DNA of 64,000 nt from the NCBI GenBank assembly GCA_041161065.1, contig JBEAVE010000020.1, forward strand, positions 1 to 64,000. Reading direction: 5' to 3'. The notes beneath the pieces were generated by a model that saw only the letters and a program-made list of their open reading frames with translations, did not search any database and was not told the DNA's origin. How positions within the stretch are numbered: position 1 is the stretch's first letter; each line of letters opens with the position of its first letter. The position numbers and the translations under genes are program-made. The DNA comes from DYRG01 sp041161065. GTDB taxonomy: Bacteria; Pseudomonadota; Gammaproteobacteria; Beggiatoales; Beggiatoaceae. This document shows positions 7,611-16,211 of this stretch, piece after piece.

Positions 7611-8201
7611 ATGAACGCCGTGTTAAAATTATCCGCTCATTTTACTTATGCAGATTATTGCAACTGGTCTGAGGAAGAACGTTGGGAATTGATTAACGGC
7701 GAAGCCTACGCAATGTCTGCGCCGTCACGACTTCATCAAAAAATTGTTTCAGAATTATCACGCCAAATCGGCAATTATTTGCAAGGAAAATCTTGTGAAA
7801 TTTATGTTGCCCCTTTTGATGTTCGTTTGCCAACTAGAAACGAAAAAGATGAACAAATTGATACCGTTGTTCAACCCGATATTTCAGTGATTTGTAATGA
7901 AGAAAAATTAGATGAAAAAGGTTGTCGCGGCGCGCCAGATTGGATTATTGAAATCTTATCTCCATCAAGCGCATTTAGAGATATGGAGCTTAAACGTAAA
8001 TTGTATGAAAGGCATGGCGTTCGTGAATATTGGATTATTCACCCAACTGAACGCTGGCTGATGATTTACTTTCTTGATTTACAAGGAAAATATGGAAATT
8101 ATCAAATGTTTCCTTTAGAAAAGACTTCACAAGTTGCTATATTTCCTGATTTGCAAATTGATTGGGAATTTCTTTCCACCTTTCCAATAAAATCATTATG
8201 A
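7611..8201 (+). CDS. Uma2-family PD-(D/E)XK-like protein
   Basis: 196 residues from the ATG at 7611 (AAAGGAAATAACA upstream). It has the full Uma2 (DUF820) pattern: TYADYCNWSEEERWELINGE at the N terminus, then YVAPFDVRLP, VVQPDISVIC, GAPDWIIEILSPSS and KRKLYERHGVREYWIIHP. The acidic D/E...K residues are those of a PD-(D/E)XK nuclease core. The family is expanded in cyanobacteria and large sulfur bacteria, and its biological role is poorly known. The stop overlaps the aat start as ATGA, placing it between trxB and aat in one transcription unit. Confidence 0.88.
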   Translation: MNAVLKLSAHFTYADYCNWSEEERWELINGEAYAMSAPSRLHQKIVSELSRQIGNYLQGKSCEIYVAPFDVRLPTRNEKDEQIDTVVQPDISVICNEEKLDEKGCRGAPDWIIEILSPSSAFRDMELKRKLYERHGVREYWIIHPTERWLMIYFLDLQGKYGNYQMFPLEKTSQVAIFPDLQIDWEFLSTFPIKSL

Positions 8202-8884
8202 GTTTATTCTATATTCCTCGTCGATCACCTGCGGATACTTTTCCTCCCGTTTTACATCATCTTTCTAATGATATTGTTGCAATTGGTGGAGATTTGTCGA
8301 CCAATAGATTATTAGCCGCTTATCGTCGAGGAATATTTCCTTGGGATTCTTTTAATGGAGAAATCCTCTGGTGGTCGCCTGATCCGCGTTTGGTGTTATT
8401 TCCAGAACAAATCCGCATTACACGCAGTTTGCGGAAAAGAATGAACAACGCAGGGTTTGAAGTGACTTTAGATCAGGCATTTGAACAAGTGATTTCTCAG
8501 TGTGCAGCAACTCGTAAAGAAACATGGTTAAATGTAGAAATGCAAAAAGCCTATATTAAATTACATCACAAAGGATTTGCGCATTCGGTAGAAACTTGGT
8601 TTCAAGGGTCATTAGTAGGTGGTTTCTACGGTGTGAATTTGGGAAAGCTCTTTTTTGGAGAATCGATGTTTAGCTTAATGAATGATGCATCGAAAGTCGC
8701 ATTTGCTCGATTTTGTGAGCAATTACAGCAGTGGAATTTTCCTCTAATTGATTGCCAAGTTCATACCAATCATTTGGAGAGTTTAGGAGCGGTAGAAATT
8801 AGTCGGCGCGATTTCTTGGGGTATTTGAATGGGTGTCACGCACCAACCCCAAATTGGGCAACGGCTTTCTCTAAAGAAACTTAA
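8198..8884 (+). CDS. aat: Leucyl/phenylalanyl-tRNA--protein transferase
   Basis: 228 residues; adds Leu or Phe from aminoacyl-tRNA to N-terminal Arg or Lys of proteins, creating degrons for ClpS/ClpAP. Typical stretches are LAAYRRGIFPW, ILWWSPDPR, GFAHSVETW, GGFYGVNLGKLFFGESMFS and LIDCQVHTNHLESLGA. The ATG at 8198 overlaps the Uma2 stop codon. Directly downstream is bpt, the companion N-degron transferase, as in many gammaproteobacteria. Confidence 0.96.
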   Translation: MSLFYIPRRSPADTFPPVLHHLSNDIVAIGGDLSTNRLLAAYRRGIFPWDSFNGEILWWSPDPRLVLFPEQIRITRSLRKRMNNAGFEVTLDQAFEQVISQCAATRKETWLNVEMQKAYIKLHHKGFAHSVETWFQGSLVGGFYGVNLGKLFFGESMFSLMNDASKVAFARFCEQLQQWNFPLIDCQVHTNHLESLGAVEISRRDFLGYLNGCHAPTPNWATAFSKET

Positions 8885-8896
8885 AAGAAAATATTT

Positions 8897-9625
8897 ATGC
8901 GTCCATTTCTACAACAGCGGCAACTGAATTTATTTGTCACGCCACCACATGAATGTAGTTATTTACCCGATCAATTAGCCACTACGCTATTTGTCGATCC
9001 TTATATTCAAAAAGATACTCGTCTTTATACCTCATTGTCTGCACAAGGATTTCGGCGCAGTGGGGATCATTTGTATCGTCCGCATTGTGAAGGTTGTCAA
9101 AGTTGTTTGTCGGTGCGTGTACCCGTATATGAATTTGAACCCCGTAGAAATCAAAAAAGGGTTTGGCAGAGAAACCAAGATTTAACAGTTAAAGCCGTTG
9201 CGCCTATTTATCGCCCAGAACATTTCAGATTGTATTACAACTACATTTCTGAACGGCATCGGGGTGGAGGAATGGACGATGCAACCCCAGAAACCTATTT
9301 GCAGTTTTTAACGAGCCATTGGTCAGAAACCGTTTTTTATGAATTTCGTTTAGAGAAACAACTCGTTGCAATTGCAGTGGTTGATATTTTAGCAACGGGT
9401 TTGTCAGCGATTTATACATTCTTTGATCCACAGATTGCAATGAAAAGAAGTTTGGGGACATTTGCGGTGTTGTGGGAAATTGAAGAAACTAAGCGATTGG
9501 GATTGGAATGGTTGTATTTAGGTTATTGGGTAGAAAACTGCCGAAAAATGAATTACAAAACCCACTATCAACCTCTCGAATATTATAGCAACAATCGATG
9601 GACAAGAAACGTTCCCGTATGTTAG
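8897..9625 (+). CDS. bpt: Aspartate/glutamate leucyltransferase
   Basis: 242 residues of the Ate/Bpt family, which in gammaproteobacteria transfers Leu to N-terminal Asp or Glu. The N-terminal ECSYLPDQ, the GFRRSGDHLYRPHCEGCQSC cysteine region and LYLGYWVENCRKMNYK near the C terminus are diagnostic. It follows aat by 12 bases, so both N-degron enzymes are co-transcribed. The last codons are 134 bases before nosZ, which begins its own unit. Confidence 0.94.
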   Translation: MRPFLQQRQLNLFVTPPHECSYLPDQLATTLFVDPYIQKDTRLYTSLSAQGFRRSGDHLYRPHCEGCQSCLSVRVPVYEFEPRRNQKRVWQRNQDLTVKAVAPIYRPEHFRLYYNYISERHRGGGMDDATPETYLQFLTSHWSETVFYEFRLEKQLVAIAVVDILATGLSAIYTFFDPQIAMKRSLGTFAVLWEIEETKRLGLEWLYLGYWVENCRKMNYKTHYQPLEYYSNNRWTRNVPVC

Positions 9626-9674
9626 AAACTGGGAAAGAAAGTTTGACCAATTTTATTTCATTAGATAGAAAATG

Positions 9675-9688
9675 TTGATATAAGTCAA
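9675..9688. promoter_or_regulatory. FNR/Dnr-type box upstream of nosZ
   Basis: TTGAT-ATAA-GTCAA matches the FNR/CRP-superfamily consensus TTGAT-N4-ATCAA at 9 of 10 positions. A TAAAAAT element at 9711-9717 lies where a -10 box is expected if the box is centred at -41.5 (start near 9723). The nosZ ATG follows at 9759 after GTGAGGAGGCGGT. Anaerobic or NO-linked activation of the nos cluster is the natural reading. Confidence 0.7.
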
Positions 9689-9758
9689 AGGTAAATTGTC
9701 TCCTTCGTGTTAAAAATGGAATACTTTTTTGAGTTTTTAACTAGAGTGAGGAGGCGGT

Positions 9759-12068
9759 ATGAAATCAAAACATTTGCGACAATTATTTCTAGGATTGTCG
9801 AGTTTTCTTTTAACGAGTCAAGCCGTTTGGGCATTGGATTCATTAGAGGAAGTAATGAAAGCACGCGGTTTAACACAAAACGATGTTTTAGCCGCTGCCA
9901 AGACTTATGTTCCAACTGGAAAACGTGATGAATATCTTGTGTTTAGCTCAGGTGGACAAAGCGGTCAAGTTATTGTTTATGGCATTCCATCAATGCGGCT
10001 TTTGAAATACATTGCGGTGTTTTCTCCCGAACCTTGGCAGGGCTATGGTTTTGATGAAGAATCCAAAGCCGTTCTGGCGCAAGGACGCATCAATGGAAAA
10101 GATATTTTATACGGCGACACTCACCACCCCGCGTTCTCTGAAACAAATGGAGAATATGATGGGCGTTTTGTTTTCATTAATGATAAAGCAAATCCTCGAA
10201 TTGCCGTGATTGATTTGCACGATTTTGAAACCAAACAAATCGTTGTAAATCCTGTTTTCAAATCCGCTCATGGCGGCGCGTTTGTCAGTGAAAATACTGA
10301 CTATGTCATTGAAGGCGCACAATATCCTACCCCGTATGAAAACGAATTTGTCCCGTTAGAACAATTTAACGAGCGTTATCGCGGCGGTATGACCTATTGG
10401 AAGTTTAATAAAGAAAAAGGGCGATTAGAACCTGACAATTCTTTTACCGTAATGGCACCCCCTTATAGTCAGGATTTGTCGGACTTTGGAAAAGGCGTTA
10501 GTCGGGATTTCTCTTTTACCAATTCATTTTGTTCTGAACGATATGTGGGCGGGATAGAACGCGGTCGTCCACCTTTTGAAGCAGGTTGCTCTGCAAAAGA
10601 TACCGATTTCCTCCATGTTGTGAATTGGAAAAAAGCCGAGCAAGCCGTTAAAGATGGCAAAACAACTGTCATTAATGGACATAAAGTTATTACATTAGAA
10701 ACGGCTGCCAAAGAAGGTATTTTATTCTTAATTCCAGAACCCAAATCTCCTCACGGTGTCGACGTTTCTCCCGATGGAAAATACATCGTCGTTTCTGGCA
10801 AATTAGATACCCATACATCAGTTTATAGTTTTGAGAAAATCCAGAAAGCCATTGCGGAAGGAAAATTTGAAGGAAAAGACCCCTACGGATTGCCCATCAT
10901 TGCCATGCAAGACGCATTACATAATCAAGTCGAACTGGGTTTAGGTCCTCTACATACTCAATATGATTCAAAGGCTTGCATCGCTTATACCTCTTTATAT
11001 GTGGATTCAATGGTGGCGAAATGGGATTATTGTCAAGGCAAACTATTGGACAAGGTTTCTATTCATTACAACATTGGTCATTTGATGACGATGCAAGGGG
11101 ATAGTGCAAAACCTGAAGGAAAATATTTAGTTGCTTTAAACAAATTAGCAATTGATCGTTTTAATCCAGTCGGTCCTTTGCACCCTCAAAATCACCAATT
11201 AATTGACATTTCTGGCGATAAAATGCAATTGCTTTATGATATGCCATTGCCATTGGGAGAACCCCATTACGCCGTTGCAATCAATGCTAGCAAATTAAAA
11301 CCGGTGATTAATTACAAATCAGGTTGGGATAGCAGAACCGATCAAAAATCGCCTAATGCAGTGAGAGCGGGACGTGAGAAAACCGAGAGAAACTGTGATC
11401 AAAATGGCAAATGTGTGGTTAATGTTTTGGGTTCGGTGATTCGTTCGCATATCACGCCAGAAATCATCGAAGTGGAAGAAGGCGATGAAGTCAATTTACA
11501 TTTCACAAACTTAGAGCGTGCTCAAGATGAAACGCATGGGTTTGCTCTCTATGGTCAAAACGTTCAACTTTCTATCGAACCGGGTAAAGTTTCTAGTGCG
11601 AAATTTATTGCAGATAAAGCGGGAGTTTTTCCTTATTATTGCACTGAATTTTGCTCTGCGTTGCACTTAGAAATGGAAGGCTATTTATTAGTTAAACCCA
11701 AAGGCTATCAAGCAGTCACTCAAGAAGGTAAAACCACTACTTCTTACACCAAAGCCGATTATGATAAGCAAGTGAAAACTAACAACGACACACAAGCCGT
11801 TATTGATCAAGTAGTTGGGTTTATTACGGGTCAAAATTACAAAGACTTTGATGATGTCGTTAAATTAGTGGAAGATGCTACCGATCAATTGAATTTTGCT
11901 AAGGAAGCAAAAACCAAATCAGAAACCGCTGCTGCAAAAGAAGATTGGCAAAATGCTATGTTATGGGCAAATCAATGGTGGCAATATCAAGTGAAAGCCG
12001 CCGACATTGGTTTAAGAGCTAAAACTTACCTCGAACAACACGGTTCAAAACCCATCGCTCAGAAATAA
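9759..12068 (+). CDS. nosZ: Nitrous-oxide reductase, clade II
   Basis: 769 residues; the periplasmic copper enzyme that reduces N2O to N2. A Sec-type signal peptide (about 1-25, ending SQAVWA) without a twin-arginine motif, together with the downstream gene set, marks it as clade II. Expected copper ligands are visible: D120-T-H-H-P and H171-G-G-A-F in the propeller for CuZ, and C628-xxx-C632-xxx-H636-xx-M639 in the cupredoxin domain for CuA. A C-terminal tail of about 110 residues follows CuA. It is helical and charged and has no CXXCH, so it differs from the heme-fused Wolinella form. It leads the nos cluster and has an FNR-type box upstream. Confidence 0.97.
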   Translation: MKSKHLRQLFLGLSSFLLTSQAVWALDSLEEVMKARGLTQNDVLAAAKTYVPTGKRDEYLVFSSGGQSGQVIVYGIPSMRLLKYIAVFSPEPWQGYGFDEESKAVLAQGRINGKDILYGDTHHPAFSETNGEYDGRFVFINDKANPRIAVIDLHDFETKQIVVNPVFKSAHGGAFVSENTDYVIEGAQYPTPYENEFVPLEQFNERYRGGMTYWKFNKEKGRLEPDNSFTVMAPPYSQDLSDFGKGVSRDFSFTNSFCSERYVGGIERGRPPFEAGCSAKDTDFLHVVNWKKAEQAVKDGKTTVINGHKVITLETAAKEGILFLIPEPKSPHGVDVSPDGKYIVVSGKLDTHTSVYSFEKIQKAIAEGKFEGKDPYGLPIIAMQDALHNQVELGLGPLHTQYDSKACIAYTSLYVDSMVAKWDYCQGKLLDKVSIHYNIGHLMTMQGDSAKPEGKYLVALNKLAIDRFNPVGPLHPQNHQLIDISGDKMQLLYDMPLPLGEPHYAVAINASKLKPVINYKSGWDSRTDQKSPNAVRAGREKTERNCDQNGKCVVNVLGSVIRSHITPEIIEVEEGDEVNLHFTNLERAQDETHGFALYGQNVQLSIEPGKVSSAKFIADKAGVFPYYCTEFCSALHLEMEGYLLVKPKGYQAVTQEGKTTTSYTKADYDKQVKTNNDTQAVIDQVVGFITGQNYKDFDDVVKLVEDATDQLNFAKEAKTKSETAAAKEDWQNAMLWANQWWQYQVKAADIGLRAKTYLEQHGSKPIAQK

Positions 12069-12140
12069 CCTTTTTATCCTCTTTCTTTCATGTAAAGGAG
12101 GAGGATTTCCTCACATTTTTCTCTACAAGGAATACTCACC

Positions 12141-12455
12141 ATGAAACCCATAATCACATCGATATTTTTAGGTATTGCTCTCGTTGGACAAACCGCGATC
12201 GCAGAAGAAAATGGCGCAGGGCTTTACAAATCCAAAACCTGCGTTGCTTGTCACGGCGCGGAAGGAAAAAAGGGTTTGTTACCAACCTATCCTAAATTAA
12301 ATGGACAGAGCAAAGAGTATTTGGTTGCTCAAATGAAAGATATTAAAAGTGGTGCGCGATCAAATGGTCAAACGGCTGCAATGAAAGGCATTATGCACTT
12401 AGTATCTGAAGATGATATGACCAGCATTGCAACTTGGTTGTCTAGTTTGCAATAA
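12141..12455 (+). CDS. Monoheme cytochrome c (class I)
   Basis: 104 residues with a signal peptide (cut near AIA-EEN). The heme motif is CVACH at residues 34-38 and a distal Met is available in MKGIMHLVS. Short c-type cytochromes next to nosZ in clade II clusters (NosC-type) are thought to carry electrons from the quinol system to NosZ. TACAAGGAATACTCACC precedes the ATG. Function as the direct NosZ donor is inferred from position. Confidence 0.88.
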   Translation: MKPIITSIFLGIALVGQTAIAEENGAGLYKSKTCVACHGAEGKKGLLPTYPKLNGQSKEYLVAQMKDIKSGARSNGQTAAMKGIMHLVSEDDMTSIATWLSSLQ

Positions 12456-12456
12456 G

Positions 12457-12470
12457 TTGATAAACATCAA
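12457..12470. promoter_or_regulatory. FNR/Dnr-type box upstream of diheme cytochrome gene
   Basis: TTGAT-AAAC-ATCAA is a perfect TTGAT-N4-ATCAA palindrome starting 2 bases after the monoheme cytochrome stop codon. A TAAACT element at 12493-12498 sits at the right distance for a class II FNR promoter (start near 12505). This implies a second anaerobic promoter inside the nos cluster. Confidence 0.72.
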
Positions 12471-12532
12471 GGTGATTTGTTTGGGTATTTCTTAAACTTA
12501 AACAAATTACCTAATTTTTTGAGGAAAGTTCT

Positions 12533-13225
12533 ATGAAAATCGTGTTACGTACACTGACCGTTGCAATAAGTCTTGCTTTAGTTAATAGTGTTGTTGCTTG
12601 GAATGAAACAGGGGGAGAAAAAGATGAAGCAATGCACTTAAAACCGAATAAAGAACACGGTAAAGATGTCTATGAAGTTTGCACGGCTTGTCATTTGCCT
12701 GAAGGCTGGGGTTCTGAGGACGGTACATTTCCACAATTAGCGGGACAACACGTTACAGTTACCTTAAAACAACTCGCCGATATTCGTGCAAAAAACCGCG
12801 ATAATCCAACAATGTATCCTTTTGCTTTACCTTCAGAAATTGGTGGCGCACAAGCCTTAGCAGATGTGGCTGCTTACATTGAAGCATTACCTATGAATCC
12901 AAGTAATGGTTTGGGTGAAGGAACTGATTTGGCTTTAGGAGAGAAACTCTATAAAGAAAACTGTGTGAAATGTCACGGTGAAAATGGCGAAGGAAATAGT
13001 GAAAAATTCTATCCAAAAGTGCAAGGACAACATTACAAATATATGTTGCGTCAGTTTGAATGGATTAAAACTGGAAAACGCCATAATTCAAACCCTGAAA
13101 TGGTCAAACAAATTCAAAGTTTTTCCAATCAGGATATTAAAGCTGTCGTTGATTATGCTTCGCGCTTAAAACCGCCTAAAGAAAAATTAGCCGCCCCGGG
13201 GTGGAAAAATCCTGATTACAAATAG
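12533..13225 (+). CDS. Diheme cytochrome c
   Basis: 230 residues, exported (signal peptide ending near VVAWN). Two CXXCH motifs, CTACH at 50-54 and CVKCH at 144-148, lie in two class I cytochrome domains. Each domain keeps the pattern FPQLAGQH or FYPKVQGQHYKYML, like the tandem cytochromes of the c4 type. With the preceding monoheme gene it forms the electron-donor pair of the nos cluster. It has its own FNR-type box and an AGGAAAGTTCT ribosome site. Confidence 0.9.
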   Translation: MKIVLRTLTVAISLALVNSVVAWNETGGEKDEAMHLKPNKEHGKDVYEVCTACHLPEGWGSEDGTFPQLAGQHVTVTLKQLADIRAKNRDNPTMYPFALPSEIGGAQALADVAAYIEALPMNPSNGLGEGTDLALGEKLYKENCVKCHGENGEGNSEKFYPKVQGQHYKYMLRQFEWIKTGKRHNSNPEMVKQIQSFSNQDIKAVVDYASRLKPPKEKLAAPGWKNPDYK

Positions 13226-13302
13226 TCTTTTTCTCTCGTCAATTGCGGATTTGAAGTTGGTTTCATGTCCGCTTTCTTTTTTAATGTGTAGTAATAAAAA
13301 TT

Positions 13303-14274
13303 ATGATAACAAACTGGTTATTTCGGATTTTAACATTAGCGGCAATGGCGATATTAGTCGTCATTTATTTTCAACCGATTTGGTGGGTTTCTCTGAAAGC
13401 ACCTAACTATCCACCTGAAGCCTTTCCTGATGGGGTAAGAATTCATTTCCACATGGACGGCGTTTTCAATGGTTGCCAGAAAAGAACAACAAAAGAACTC
13501 AACGAATTTGAAGCCTTAAATTGTCGCCATGAAATGGATACGATAAACCATTATGTGGGAATGTATCCAATTTCTGCGGGCGCACCTATTGAACGAACGC
13601 TATCTTGCTTTCTTTTTGCTTTCATGTTGGTATTGCTAAGTGCTTTTATGATGCCGACTAAATCTTCACAAGTAAGTACGCTAACTATCGGATTTTTAGG
13701 GATTATTATTTGGATGGGCATAGCGTTTTTTATGGAAGGAGGCATTAATTATTTCTCTAATGGTTACATTGCTTCTCTGCAAGAAAGTTTAGAGCTAGAT
13801 CGTAAAGATATTCAAAACTGGAGTGGATTACAAGCACTATTAGAAAATTATAAAGATACGCTTGGTATTTATTTCAGAGAACCCGTAGAAATTGCTAAAC
13901 GAGTTGAGTTTCTTGAAATGGCGTTTTTCACTCTTTCAATTGCATTGGTCGTTGCAATGATTATCTTTATTGTGGGCGTTGGATTTAGTCGGTTATTTTA
14001 TTGGTTACTTGTTCTCGTTCCTATATTTCTACCCGTGTTTTTTATTTTAGATTATGCGGGTTGGTTATGGTGGTTTGGTCATACCTTAAATGATATGGGT
14101 GCATTTACAGTGAAACCGTTTATGCCAACGGTTTTTGGTCAGGGTAAAGTTGCTCAATTTACCACCTATTCTTATCCTTACTATGGATTCTTTTTAATGC
14201 TCATTTCTACGGCATTGCTTATCTTTGCAGCATTGTTTAGAAAAAAGCAGCTTAAAAGTGAGAATAATGCTTAA
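13303..14274 (+). CDS. NosB-like integral membrane protein
   Basis: 323 residues with about six membrane spans: near 5-28, 95-115, 125-145, 205-230, 232-260 and 288-310. A long extracytoplasmic loop between spans 1 and 2 has HFHMDGVFNGCQKRTT and NCRHEMDTINHYVGMYPISAG, with two cysteines and several histidines. Clade II nos clusters carry a membrane protein, NosB, of unknown function between the cytochrome/nosZ genes and nosD; position and topology fit that role. The His/Cys loop could bind metal or heme, which is inference. The end overlaps nosD by 8 bases. Confidence 0.7.
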   Translation: MITNWLFRILTLAAMAILVVIYFQPIWWVSLKAPNYPPEAFPDGVRIHFHMDGVFNGCQKRTTKELNEFEALNCRHEMDTINHYVGMYPISAGAPIERTLSCFLFAFMLVLLSAFMMPTKSSQVSTLTIGFLGIIIWMGIAFFMEGGINYFSNGYIASLQESLELDRKDIQNWSGLQALLENYKDTLGIYFREPVEIAKRVEFLEMAFFTLSIALVVAMIIFIVGVGFSRLFYWLLVLVPIFLPVFFILDYAGWLWWFGHTLNDMGAFTVKPFMPTVFGQGKVAQFTTYSYPYYGFFLMLISTALLIFAALFRKKQLKSENNA

Positions 14275-15481
14275 TTTTAAGAGCAGTTTTGTTTTAATTT
14301 TCTTTATAAGTACTGCATTGCAAGCAGCGGTTTCTCCTTTGCAAGAGTTGATAGAAAATGCAAATATGGGAGAAACCATTATATTGCCTGCAGGAATTTA
14401 CAAAGGTCAGCTGATTATTTCTAAAGGAATGACCGTTGATGGGGGGAACAAAGTTGTTATCGATGGTGATAATCAAGGTTCAGTGGTTATTTTAGATACT
14501 GATGGTGCACAGTTGCGTAATGTACACATTACAAATTCGGGTAATTCACATAACAACACAGACGCTTGTGTACAAATACGCGGACATTTCAATATTGTTA
14601 AAGATAACTTATTGGATAATTGTCTAATTGGTATTGATTTGCAGCAATCGAATAATAATGTTGTAAGACGTAATAAAATTAGTTCAAAATCGGTAGAACT
14701 AGGATTGCGGGGAGATGCCATTCGTTTGTGGTATAGCAATGATAACAAAGTTACTCAAAATACAATTCAAGATGCTCGAGATACGGTGGTTTGGTATTCA
14801 AAGGATAATTTGATTGCAGAAAATACAGCCACTCGAGGACGTTACGCATTGCATTTCATGTATTCTCAGCATAACAAAGTGGAAAGAAATCGCTACGTCG
14901 ATAATTCAGTGGGTATTTTTTTAATGTATAGCGATAATGTTGAGATTCGTGATAATTATATTGCTCACGCAACGGGAGCAACTGGGGTAGGAATTGGCTT
15001 TAAAGAAACCAGTGGTGTTACCGTAGAAAATAATCAAATTTTATATTGCGCATCGGGTATTTATTTAGATGTTTCTCCCTTTCAACCAGATACGATTAAT
15101 GAAATCAAAAATAATCAAATTGCTTATAATGGAACGGGGGTTTTATTTCATAACGACTGGGCGGGAAATATTTTTAAGGAAAATTATTTCAAAGGTAATA
15201 TTAATCAGGTTTCTGTTAATGGAGCAAGAACCGCAAATAGAAATAGTTGGGAAGGTAATTATTGGGACGATTATATTGGGTTTGATCAGAATAAAGATAG
15301 CATTGGAGATACACCCTATCAACTATATTCTTATGCGGATCAATTAATGACCATTTCACCACAAACCAAGTTTTTCAAAGGAACACCACTGTTAGAATTA
15401 TTAAACTTTTTAGAGCAATTAGCTCCTTTTAATGAGCCCATTTTGTTATTACAAGATAATCGTCCATTGCTCAAAAAATAG
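14267..15481 (+). CDS. nosD: Copper-site maturation protein NosD
   Basis: 404 residues from the ATG at 14267, inside the nosB-like stop region. A signal peptide (to LQAAVSP) is followed by a right-handed parallel beta-helix with repeating N-rich turns (NNVVRRNKI, NDNKVTQNTI, HNKVERNRY, NVEIRDNYI), the carbohydrate-binding/sugar-hydrolase repeat of NosD. It acts in the periplasm with the NosFY ABC transporter to assemble the CuZ sulfur-copper centre. The C-terminal YWDDYIGFDQNKDSIGDTPY block is conserved in the family. Confidence 0.94.
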   Translation: MLNFKSSFVLIFFISTALQAAVSPLQELIENANMGETIILPAGIYKGQLIISKGMTVDGGNKVVIDGDNQGSVVILDTDGAQLRNVHITNSGNSHNNTDACVQIRGHFNIVKDNLLDNCLIGIDLQQSNNNVVRRNKISSKSVELGLRGDAIRLWYSNDNKVTQNTIQDARDTVVWYSKDNLIAENTATRGRYALHFMYSQHNKVERNRYVDNSVGIFLMYSDNVEIRDNYIAHATGATGVGIGFKETSGVTVENNQILYCASGIYLDVSPFQPDTINEIKNNQIAYNGTGVLFHNDWAGNIFKENYFKGNINQVSVNGARTANRNSWEGNYWDDYIGFDQNKDSIGDTPYQLYSYADQLMTISPQTKFFKGTPLLELLNFLEQLAPFNEPILLLQDNRPLLKK

Positions 15482-15491
15482 GATAAGAAAA

Positions 15492-16211
15492 ATGCGTAAT
15501 CCACGTCAAATTGAAGCCCGTCGTACATTTCTCCGTTCAATTGGTTTAGGGGTTGGAGTATTGGGTTTTTCACTATTAGGTTTCATACCCACGTTGAAAT
15601 CCCAAACCTTACGTCTACGTCCACCGGGAGCATTAGAGGAAAATAGCTTTTTAGCTTCTTGCATTAAATGTGGTCAATGCGTGCAAGTTTGCCCTGTTCA
15701 AGCGATTAAATTAGGTGATGTAATTGATGGTTTTGGAATTGGTGTACCTTTTATTGATGGGCGCACGCAAGCCTGTGATTTTTCTTGTGATGCGCTGCAG
15801 TGTATTTTAGCTTGTCCAACGGGTGCGCTTTCTCATGAATTGAGCAAAAAAGAGCAAGTTAAAATGGGTTTTGCTCGATTAGCACAACCTGAAAAATGTT
15901 TAGCAAGACAAGGTAAAAACTTTAAAGGACAAGCGCGCGGATCAGATTTCAAAGGCAAATTACGTTATAGTGAAATTGATCGTTGGAAACCTATTGCAAT
16001 TCGTGAGCACCCTTATGATTTACTATTATGCGATTTGTGTGTAAGACAATGTCCAATTCCCCAAGCAATTAAATTGGTTTCTATAGGAGATAACAAAAGT
16101 ACCCCAATTATAGAGAAAAATTGCGTGGGTTGTGGGGTTTGTGAAATGATTTGTCCAACCGAACCTCCTGCAATTGTTATTGATGCGCGTAAAACGGGAG
16201 AAATGTTATGA
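15492..16211 (+). CDS. nosG: Ferredoxin-type protein NosG (NapG-like)
   Basis: 239 residues. The N terminus ARRTFLRSIGLG plus a hydrophobic stretch is a Tat-like signal or anchor. Four 4Fe-4S cysteine groups follow: CIKCGQCVQVCP, CDFSCDALQCILACP, CDLCVRQCP and CVGCGVCEMICP. NosG and NosH are thought to take electrons from menaquinol and pass them to the cytochromes that feed NosZ, by analogy with NapGH. The ATG at 15492 follows AGGATAAGAAA; the stop overlaps the nosH start as ATGA. Confidence 0.93.
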   Translation: MRNPRQIEARRTFLRSIGLGVGVLGFSLLGFIPTLKSQTLRLRPPGALEENSFLASCIKCGQCVQVCPVQAIKLGDVIDGFGIGVPFIDGRTQACDFSCDALQCILACPTGALSHELSKKEQVKMGFARLAQPEKCLARQGKNFKGQARGSDFKGKLRYSEIDRWKPIAIREHPYDLLLCDLCVRQCPIPQAIKLVSIGDNKSTPIIEKNCVGCGVCEMICPTEPPAIVIDARKTGEML

